Shown here: one piece after another, positions 42,745 through 49,414 of the stretch
Position numbering within the stretch: the stretch's first letter is position 1
Layout: every line of letters starts with the position of its first letter
Source of the DNA: a methanogenic archaeon mixed culture ISO4-G1
Lineage (GTDB): Archaea > Thermoplasmatota > Thermoplasmata > Methanomassiliicoccales > Methanomethylophilaceae
DNA length: 64,000 bases
Assembly: GCA_001563305.1 (NCBI GenBank)
Contig: CP013703.1
Coordinates: 1,165,773 to 1,229,772 of the forward strand
Direction of reading: 5' to 3'
Position numbers and translations under genes: made by a program
Notes under the pieces: generated by a model
The model's input: only the letters and a program-made list of their open reading frames with translations
Told to the model about the DNA's origin: nothing
The model's database searches: none

Positions 42745-43323
42745 ATGAAAGTGATCGCCATCTGCGGCAGCCCCAGACCCATCGGGAACACCAACAACAT
42801 CCTCCACGAGGTCCAGGACCAGTTCGAGAGGGAGGGCATCGAGATGGAGACCATCAACATCTACGACTATCATCTCATGAACTGCAACGTCTGCCTCACA
42901 TGCGAGATCCGCGGCGACGGCAGATGCCAGGACGAGGACGACGGGCTCAACGACATCCTCGACACCCTAAGGGAGGCGGATGCCGTCCTGTTCGCATCAC
43001 CCACCTATTCCAACTCCTGCCCAAGTGTTCTCCAGACCTTCCTCGAGAGAGCGTCCCTCGTATACGAAAAAGGGGATCTGGGTCTTAAGGGCAAAGTCGG
43101 CGGGGCGATAGCCGTCTGCTCGCACGAAGGCGGCATGCTCGTGTACAATCAGCTCGTGGATTTCATGCTCCGCAACGGCATGAACGTCTGCGGATCGAAT
43201 CCGCTGCCGATAGTCCATGCACTCAATTCTCCCCAGTACGAGGATGACAAACAGGGGATGAAGGGGGTACGTTCCCTCGTAGAGAACATGACCGCCCTCA
43301 TCATGCGTTTGAACGGTTACTGA
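42745..43323 (+). CDS. Iron-sulfur flavoprotein (Isf-type)
   Basis: A 192-residue flavodoxin-fold protein. The FMN phosphate loop is ICGSPRPIGNTNN (residues 6-18). A compact cysteine motif C47-x2-C50-x2-C53-x7-C61 matches the C-x2-C-x2-C-x4-7-C motif of Methanosarcina Isf, which holds a [4Fe-4S] cluster close to FMN and can reduce O2/H2O2 or accept ferredoxin electrons. SPTYSNSCPSVLQTFLER is the usual flavin-binding loop. Start at the ATG at 42745. Divergent from sufCB and next to the nitrogenase-like genes, so an electron-transfer role to one of these is conceivable. Confidence 0.8.
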   Translation: MKVIAICGSPRPIGNTNNILHEVQDQFEREGIEMETINIYDYHLMNCNVCLTCEIRGDGRCQDEDDGLNDILDTLREADAVLFASPTYSNSCPSVLQTFLERASLVYEKGDLGLKGKVGGAIAVCSHEGGMLVYNQLVDFMLRNGMNVCGSNPLPIVHALNSPQYEDDKQGMKGVRSLVENMTALIMRLNGY

Positions 43324-44046
43324 TCAGAAGAAGAACCAACCGCACCTTTCCGCGACGGAGATCTTGGCCACTGCCTCCATCCTCTCGACCGGTCCCTTGT
43401 AGCGGTTCACGTAGACCTTGCCCTCCTTGGGCAACGCCTCCTTCAGAACGACGATCTCCCTCAGGAGCTTCTCGGCGTCGTCCGGGGAGAAGATTATGTG
43501 GAGCTCTGCGGACCTGGGAGCGGAAGCGGTGATCGTGCAGCCATATTTCGCTGCGATCTCCGGGAGCTTGCTGTTGTTGGGTCCGAACGCGCCTATGCAT
43601 CCGCGGCCCTTGTCCCAAGACAGGGGGCATTTGGCGCACATCTCATTCATCTCGTCGAACTCGAGCTGGTCCCAGCCAGTGATGATATCGTCCTTGCTGG
43701 CGACGGCCATGAGGTCCTTCTTCCTGTCCTCGGGGACGCCCTCCATGGGGACCCATCCCGTGCAGACCTTCTTGGCCAAAGGTGCCAGGAGCGCGATGTC
43801 CTCGTCCTTCTTGACCTTGCTCATGTAGACGGCATCGGTCTCCTCGTTGATGCGGTTCCTCTTGATGAACGCCTCCCAGTCCCCGACCGCCTTCTTGGCG
43901 GTCTTGAGGTCCACGACATCCTCGTACTGGACAAGGTCCTCGAATCCGGTCGGGTCATCGATATGGACCCTTACCACGGTTGACCTCAGCTCCCTGCAGA
44001 GCGCGTTCTTAGCTTCCGTCTCGCAAATACCGATGTTGATTCCCAT
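43324..44046 (-). CDS. Unrecognised cysteine-containing protein divergent from the nitrogenase-like genes
   Basis: A 240-residue soluble protein I cannot assign. It has eight cysteines, including C137-x2-C140-x9-C150 (EMCAKCPLSWDKGRGCIG), which could hold an Fe-S cluster or zinc together with one of C95, C170 or C235. The N-terminal half is acidic (VVDLKTAKKAVGDWEAFIKR) and the C-terminal half looks like a compact alpha-beta domain (SAELHIIFSPDDAEKLLREIVVLKEAL). Start at the ATG at 44044-44046, 25-30 nt after a TATA-like element (ctttaaaatc, minus strand). It is divergent from nifHD-like with a 103-nt shared promoter region, so coregulation is likely. Confidence 0.6.
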   Translation of the reverse strand: MGINIGICETEAKNALCRELRSTVVRVHIDDPTGFEDLVQYEDVVDLKTAKKAVGDWEAFIKRNRINEETDAVYMSKVKKDEDIALLAPLAKKVCTGWVPMEGVPEDRKKDLMAVASKDDIITGWDQLEFDEMNEMCAKCPLSWDKGRGCIGAFGPNNSKLPEIAAKYGCTITASAPRSAELHIIFSPDDAEKLLREIVVLKEALPKEGKVYVNRYKGPVERMEAVAKISVAERCGWFFF

Positions 44047-44149
44047 CTCTTCGCCTCGATTACGAATGGTTGACGGGATTTTAAAGTCCTTTGATTCCTT
44101 GGATGCAATATCCAACTTAAAATATCGAAAGGCAGATTCCTCTCCGCCT

Positions 44150-46300
44150 ATGTATCAACTAGCACTGTACGGGAAGGGCGGAATCGGGAAATCCACGATG
44201 GCCGCGAACATATCGGTCGCACTTGCCAAGAAGGGCAAGAGGGTCATGCAGGTCGGATGCGACCCCAAGCATGATTCCACCAGATTGCTGCTGGAAGGGA
44301 GGGCCCAGCCCACTGTGCTGGAGTATGTGCGCAGCACCCCCCTCGGGAAGAGGAAGCTCGAGGACCTCATAATGGAAGGTACCGACGGCGTCCTGTGCAC
44401 GGAGGCAGGAGGGCCGGAGCCCGGGATCGGATGCGCCGGCAGAGGGATCCTGACGACCTTCGACACCCTGAAGAAGCTGGGCGCGGACAAGCTCGACGTG
44501 GACATGAAGATCTACGACGTCCTGGGGGACGTGGTCTGCGGAGGTTTCGCGGTCCCGCTGAGGGGAGAGTATGCGGACGGTATAATCCTGGTCACATCTG
44601 GAGAATTCATGGCCATGTACGCGGCCAACAACATCATGAAGGGATTGGGCAACTTCGATACGGGCTCCCCCCGTCTGATAGGCATCATCCTGAACTCCCG
44701 CGGAGTGGAGGGCGAGGAGGAGACGGTCAGGAGATTCGCGGCCGCCACGGGCACGGAGGTCATCGCCGTCATGCCCAGGGACAGGCTGTTCGCGGAAGCG
44801 GAGGGCAGGGGCCACACGGTCAGGGAGCTGTTCCCCGATTCCAGGATTTCCTCGGAGATAGATTCGATCGCACAGCGCATCATCGACGTCTCCGAAGGGA
44901 AGTGCCAGTGCGTGTACCCGCACCCGCTGGACGACGACCAGCTGTCCGATCTGGCGGCCGGAAGGGAGATCCGTCCGGGAAAGGATTGCGGCGAACAACG
45001 AACGACCTGCGACGGATGTACTGGATGCAGGAGGACGTCCATCAAGGACACCCGCATCATGATGTCATGCGCCGCATACGGTGCGCTTGCGGCATATATG
45101 AAGCTCACCGATTTCGCGGTGGTGCTCCACGGACCCGAGAGCTGTCTCTATTTCATGGACACCTCCCGTAGCAAAGCCGTGCTGGAGCTGTACGACAGGG
45201 ACTTGTTCGAGACCGTCCCGACCCACAATATCAGGTGCACCATGATGGACGACGCCGTATCGATATTCGGCGGCACCAAGTACCTGGAGAAGGCCCTGAG
45301 GGACACGATAGATGACGGATTCAACAGGATCGCAGTGGTCACAACATGCATGCCCGGTATCATCGGGGACGACTGCATAAGTGTCATAGACAGGATCATG
45401 AAGGAGAACCCCGGAGTCGAGATACAATATGTGCCAGCGGACGGGGACATCACCGGCGAGTACACCGACGGGTTCATGCTTGCCACATCCAACATCGTTC
45501 AGATGATTGATACCGACGTGAAGCCCGAGAAGGACCTCATCAATCTCATCGGTACATCGTTCTTCGACCTGCATTCGAAGAAACACATGGAGGAACTTGA
45601 TTCCATGCTGGACCGTTTCGGCATCAGGGTGAACTGCAGATTCATCGACGAGACGGACTCCGAACGTATCAGGAACTTCTGCCGCGGTTCGATAGACATA
45701 ATGCTCAACGACACCGCGAACAACCGGGAGCTCTACGACATGATCTCCCAGCGCACGGGAAGGGAACTGTTCATGCAGACGATCCCCGTGGGACTGTACG
45801 ATTACGAGAACTGGCTGGACAGGATCGGTTCCATCACCGGTAAGACACGTGAGGCCGAGGAGGAGATAAGACGTGCGGAGAAGGAGTATGACGACTTCAT
45901 CGCCGCACACAGACACCGCTTCGATGGGAAGAGGATCATCCTGGTCAGCAGGATCTCGTCGAACATCGACTGGCTTATAGACCTGCTCCTCGATCTTGGA
46001 GCGGACCTGGTCAAGGTTGCATGCCAGACGAGCGGCAGGAAGAACGGCGTCAATGTCGTCTCGCGCCATGCTGATATAATCACGCAGAATTACGAGTCCG
46101 AGGACCTCAAGGAGGACATCAGGACGCTGAGACCTGACCTCATCATCTCGGATGTGAACAGACCCTCGGAGGATGTGCGTTTCGCCAGGGTCGGAAAGGT
46201 CGGTCTGGGACTCAGACCCACCCTCGACTACGTCGAGTATCTGGAGAACATAATACGCCTTCCGAACGACGAGGGCTGGAAGAAAGGAGGAATCATATGA
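44150..46300 (+). CDS. NifH-like reductase fused to NifD-like subunit (nitrogenase superfamily)
   Basis: A 716-residue fusion. Residues 1-about 255 are NifH/BchL/CfbC-like: P-loop GKGGIGKST (8-16), GCDPKHDST, and both [4Fe-4S] ligands, GIGCAGRGI (C95) and DVLGDVVCGGFAVP (C130). Residues about 255-300 are a Cys-rich linker: C252-x-C254 and C280-x6-C287-x2-C290-x2-C293. Residues about 300-716 are a NifD/BchN-like domain with three cluster ligands: MSCAAYGAL (C307), HGPESCLYF (C332) and TTCMPGIIGDD (C400). The FeMo-cofactor ligands (NifD Cys275/His442 equivalents) are not apparent. The start is the ATG at 44150 after a TATA-like run (cttaaaatat). Last four bases overlap the partner gene. Substrate unknown; distinct from the separate CfbC/CfbD proteins of F430 synthesis in being fused. 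Confidence 0.88.
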   Translation: MYQLALYGKGGIGKSTMAANISVALAKKGKRVMQVGCDPKHDSTRLLLEGRAQPTVLEYVRSTPLGKRKLEDLIMEGTDGVLCTEAGGPEPGIGCAGRGILTTFDTLKKLGADKLDVDMKIYDVLGDVVCGGFAVPLRGEYADGIILVTSGEFMAMYAANNIMKGLGNFDTGSPRLIGIILNSRGVEGEEETVRRFAAATGTEVIAVMPRDRLFAEAEGRGHTVRELFPDSRISSEIDSIAQRIIDVSEGKCQCVYPHPLDDDQLSDLAAGREIRPGKDCGEQRTTCDGCTGCRRTSIKDTRIMMSCAAYGALAAYMKLTDFAVVLHGPESCLYFMDTSRSKAVLELYDRDLFETVPTHNIRCTMMDDAVSIFGGTKYLEKALRDTIDDGFNRIAVVTTCMPGIIGDDCISVIDRIMKENPGVEIQYVPADGDITGEYTDGFMLATSNIVQMIDTDVKPEKDLINLIGTSFFDLHSKKHMEELDSMLDRFGIRVNCRFIDETDSERIRNFCRGSIDIMLNDTANNRELYDMISQRTGRELFMQTIPVGLYDYENWLDRIGSITGKTREAEEEIRRAEKEYDDFIAAHRHRFDGKRIILVSRISSNIDWLIDLLLDLGADLVKVACQTSGRKNGVNVVSRHADIITQNYESEDLKEDIRTLRPDLIISDVNRPSEDVRFARVGKVGLGLRPTLDYVEYLENIIRLPNDEGWKKGGII

Positions 46301-47571
46301 AGAGGACACTGCCGGACGGATTCGTGGGGGCGGTCATGGCCGTTGAGAGCATATCGGATGCCATCGCATTCCTGCACGGACCCGGCGGATGCAGGGTCAG
46401 GTTCATGGTCTACTCCAGCGCAGTGTTCCCAAGGGTGTCCCTGGAAGAGAACGACGACTACTTCATCCCGTACTTCTGCGGATATCCCAGAGTGCCAGCA
46501 ACCTTCCTGGACGAATACGATTACATCAACGGCGCCTACTACAAACTGGAGGAGGGGCTCCCCATCGTCGACTCCAAGAAACCCCGTCTCACGGTCATCT
46601 TCAACTCCCCCGGTGCGGGCCTGATCGGCGACAACCATGAGAAGGCCATCAGGGAATCCGGCATGGAGGACCGTGCGATCTGGATGGATGAGGCGCTCTG
46701 CTCGATGCCTGTCACCAGCGGATACGACCACACGCTGACCGAGATCGTCAGCTATCTGGACCCTGCCCGCGAGAGGACCGACAAGGATACGGTCCTGATC
46801 CTCGGGATGACCATTCTGGACAAATCCTGGGAGGGGGCTCTCGACGAGTTCACCGAGAACCTCGGGTCAATGGGACTACATGTGAAATGCGTCCCGGGTG
46901 CCGGTGCGGATATCGACGACCTGATCGACTCCGTGAATGCGGAATATGCCGTCGTCGTATGCCCGGAGGCCTGCGAATCGTTGGCCAGATTCTATGAATC
47001 GAAGGGTGTGAAGGTCATAAGTTCCCAATCCGGGGCACCTGTCGGTTTCGACGCAGTGGAGTCGTGGTACAAGGCCATCGCCGAGGCCACGGGGAAGGAT
47101 GCCAGCATCCCTGTCGGAAAAGTCGACAAAGCCCGCGACATGATCTACAGGAAGTTCGTCGGCATGAAGTACAACGCACTGAGGATCAAGGGACTGAGGT
47201 TCTCCATCGCCGGGATCGGCTCGGTGATAAGGCCTCTGACGGAATGGCTCTACCACTATCTGGCCGTGGCACCGATCGCAGTCGACGTCGATCCGGGATC
47301 GGACGAGGATAACGTACAGAGGCTCAAGGCATTCCTAGATTCCATAGATTATTCCGAATCGTTCGGAATCGAGCCGAAGAAGGGTTCCGACATAGTCCTC
47401 TGCGAGGACATAACGGCACTCACCATGTGCATCAACGGTGAGTGCAACATCGGTATCCCCATAGGCCATTCGTCGATGGGCCTGGATGACGTCATCCCGC
47501 GTCCGATCTACGGGGTGCAGGGCACGCTGTTCATCCTCGATGAGATCCTTCACGGTGTCCGCGGTTCGTGA
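46297..47571 (+). CDS. NifK/NifE/BchB-like partner subunit
   Basis: A 424-residue protein of the oxidoreductase/nitrogenase component 1 family. Only one of the usual cluster cysteines is kept: HGPGGCRVRF (C32). The first ligand position (before GAVMA) has no Cys, and the third position reads FNSPGAGLIGDN, in which the Cys of CxxxxIGDD is gone. With the three cysteines of the fused D-like half, the dimer would offer a 3+1 ligand set, as in protochlorophyllide reductase (where the fourth ligand is Asp). Other Rossmann-type segments are regular (AVVVCPEACESLA, ISSQSGAPVGFDA). Start: ATG at 46297 overlapping the upstream stop (ATGA), with a strong ribosome-binding site AAAGGAGG at 46283-46290. 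Confidence 0.85.
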   Translation: MKRTLPDGFVGAVMAVESISDAIAFLHGPGGCRVRFMVYSSAVFPRVSLEENDDYFIPYFCGYPRVPATFLDEYDYINGAYYKLEEGLPIVDSKKPRLTVIFNSPGAGLIGDNHEKAIRESGMEDRAIWMDEALCSMPVTSGYDHTLTEIVSYLDPARERTDKDTVLILGMTILDKSWEGALDEFTENLGSMGLHVKCVPGAGADIDDLIDSVNAEYAVVVCPEACESLARFYESKGVKVISSQSGAPVGFDAVESWYKAIAEATGKDASIPVGKVDKARDMIYRKFVGMKYNALRIKGLRFSIAGIGSVIRPLTEWLYHYLAVAPIAVDVDPGSDEDNVQRLKAFLDSIDYSESFGIEPKKGSDIVLCEDITALTMCINGECNIGIPIGHSSMGLDDVIPRPIYGVQGTLFILDEILHGVRGS

Positions 47572-47600
47572 GCGGACGGATTCTAAAAAAGAAAGGGATA

Positions 47601-47618
47601 GGATGCCTTCCGGCATCC
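47601..47618. terminator. Bidirectional terminator between nifK-like and ABC-2 genes
   Basis: Hairpin GGATGCC-ttcc-GGCATCC between convergent genes, flanked by a T-rich tract on each exit side (gtttgttt on plus; ctttcttttttag on minus). Confidence 0.6.
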
Positions 47619-47632
47619 CGTTCCCGTTTGTT

Positions 47633-48427
47633 TCATATCTTCCTGGTCTTCAGGAAGTGATAGTCTATCAGGAATATCACAACGCCGAACACGAAGAGCA
47701 CCAGCAGCGACAGCCACGGGAAAGGCAGCTCGGTCGGCAGTTCCAATGCGGCCGCCCTGATGCACAGACTGCTGTGCGTCAGCGGCAGGCAGTAGAGTAT
47801 TCCCTGGAAGATCGGATTCAGAGAATCCACCGAGAAGAAGGTACCGCACAGGAAGGTCATCGGGAGGATGATCAGGCTGTTGAAGGTGGCCATGCTCTGA
47901 TGCGATTTGGCGAGCAATGCCGCCATAAGACCCAGCATCGAGAATACCATACAGCTCAGAATCACGCAGACGATCGTCAGGATGTTCAGATGGAGCTCCG
48001 GTGCCAATACCAGTCCGAGCGCGTACATCAGGAAGCACCCGATCATTCCCCTGACCAGTCCGAGCATCGCCTTTCCGAGCACAATGGCGCCCATGCTGAT
48101 GGGGCACAGCATCATCTCGTCGAAGCACTTGTAGTACAGTCTCTGGACGTTTACCCTGGTGGATGTCGATCCGAACGATGACGACAGGGACGACAATGCC
48201 ATGATACCCGGGATGACGAACGCCACGTAGGATACACCTATGTCAGTGGTCCCGGACCTGAGTCCGTATCCGAACGCTATCAGGTACAGCAGCGGGCTCA
48301 TGATCGTCATGACCGTGATGTTGATGAGGTTGTGCTTCATGAACATCAGGTCGGACCACGCCACGTGGTAGACCTGCGAGAAGAATCCTGTGTTCCTCTT
48401 GTAACCGACCTCTGTTGTCCCGCTCAT
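47633..48427 (-). CDS. ABC-2 type exporter permease
   Basis: A 264-residue membrane protein with six helices and the ABC-2 signature near the fourth/fifth helix (LIILPMTFLCGTFFSVDSLN, then the C-terminal helix VLFVFGVVIFLIDYHFL). Its ATG overlaps the ATPase stop (ATGA). With the ATPase it forms a DrrAB/NodIJ-like exporter for a drug, lipid or polysaccharide. Convergent with the nifK-like gene. Confidence 0.9.
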   Translation of the reverse strand: MSGTTEVGYKRNTGFFSQVYHVAWSDLMFMKHNLINITVMTIMSPLLYLIAFGYGLRSGTTDIGVSYVAFVIPGIMALSSLSSSFGSTSTRVNVQRLYYKCFDEMMLCPISMGAIVLGKAMLGLVRGMIGCFLMYALGLVLAPELHLNILTIVCVILSCMVFSMLGLMAALLAKSHQSMATFNSLIILPMTFLCGTFFSVDSLNPIFQGILYCLPLTHSSLCIRAAALELPTELPFPWLSLLVLFVFGVVIFLIDYHFLKTRKI

Positions 48428-49281
48428 TTCTGATCACCTACCGATTTTCCGGTGAGCTCTACGAACACGTCCTCCAGGTTGGTCTTCCTGACGGTCGCGT
48501 CCTCGAACTTGTTCTCGGCCACATAGTTCTGGGCCTCCTCCATATTCTTGAAGTACCTGTACTGGGTCTTTCCGTTCTCCATGAATTCCACGGCCATCCT
48601 CCCAGTGTTCTCGATGAGGGCCTTCGGGGTATCCAATGCGATGATCTTACCGTGATCGATGATACCGACCCTGTCGCATAGCATCTGGGCCTCCTCGATG
48701 TAGTGGGTGGTGAGTACGATGGTGGTCCCGGACTGGTTGAGCTTCTTGACAACATCCCAGAGGAGACGCCTGGCGTTGATGTCCAGTCCCGATGTGGGCT
48801 CGTCGAGGAACAGCACCTTGGGCTGATGGAGCATCGCGCAGACGATAGCCGCACGTTTCTTCCATCCTCCGGAGAGGGAATCCACGGGCTTGTCCAGATA
48901 CTCCCCCAGACCGAAATACTCGGAGAGCTCATCGATCCTTGCATTCCTCTCGGCCTTCCCCATCCCGTGGTACATCGCATGCGAGATCATGTTCTCGCGG
49001 ATCGTGAGGTCCTTGTCCAGCGAGATCTGCTGCTGGATGACTCCCATGTACTGCTTGGCCTCCACCTGGTTCTTTGCGACATCGACCCCGTTGACGAGGA
49101 TCGTTCCGCTCGTGACGTTGGTCAGAGTGGAAATGCACCTGACCGTCGTGGTCTTGCCTGCACCGTTGGGCCCGAGGAATCCGAACAGCTCGCCCTCGTG
49201 AACGGAGAAACTTATGCCGTTCACGGCGACCTTCTCACCGAATTTCTTGGTGAGATCCTTTATCTCAATGATATCTGCCAT
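48424..49281 (-). CDS. ABC-2 exporter ATPase (DrrA-type)
   Basis: A 285-residue ATPase: Walker A GPNGAGKTT, Q-loop VIQQQI, signature LSGGWKKR, Walker B VLFLDEPTSGLD, switch TTHYIEEA; the C-terminal about 70 residues (YRYFKNMEEAQNYVAENKFEDATVRKTNLEDVFVELTG) are the DUF4162-like extension typical of drug/lipid exporters. Start at the ATG at 49279-49281; the longer frame would include part of an upstream palindrome. A TATA-like element (gcatatac, minus strand, 49309-49316) precedes the operator. Confidence 0.92.
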   Translation of the reverse strand: MADIIEIKDLTKKFGEKVAVNGISFSVHEGELFGFLGPNGAGKTTTVRCISTLTNVTSGTILVNGVDVAKNQVEAKQYMGVIQQQISLDKDLTIRENMISHAMYHGMGKAERNARIDELSEYFGLGEYLDKPVDSLSGGWKKRAAIVCAMLHQPKVLFLDEPTSGLDINARRLLWDVVKKLNQSGTTIVLTTHYIEEAQMLCDRVGIIDHGKIIALDTPKALIENTGRMAVEFMENGKTQYRYFKNMEEAQNYVAENKFEDATVRKTNLEDVFVELTGKSVGDQK

Positions 49282-49292
49282 CGAATCACCAT

Positions 49293-49310
49293 CAGTTGAC
49301 AAATCAACTG
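49293..49310. promoter_or_regulatory. Palindromic operator CAGTTGA-N4-TCAACTG at the ABC-2 exporter promoter
   Basis: Perfect 7-bp inverted repeat with a 4-nt spacer between the TATA-like element and the start codon of the exporter ATPase. It shares the core AGTTGA-N4-TCAACT with the site at 29765-29780 in front of the other ABC exporter operon. Position (between TATA and start) suits repression. Confidence 0.6.
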
Positions 49311-49414
49311 TATATGCTCCCAGTATTAATTGGTTTATTCGACAGACACAACGAACCGCATCGAAATCGATCCTTGGGCGCGCCCCCAGCTACGCATATC
49401 CTGTTGGGGAGCCT

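Noticed and set aside
44150-46300. Simple assignment as CfbC plus CfbD of coenzyme F430 synthesis
   Set aside because: Those are separate proteins without the Cys-rich linker, and CfbD works without a divergent K-like partner; the fusion and extra subunit argue for another function, although homology to CfbC/D is not excluded as the closest relative.
44150-47571. A genuine N2-fixing nitrogenase
   Set aside because: No FeMo-cofactor ligands, only one cluster Cys in the K-like partner and no nif accessory genes nearby.
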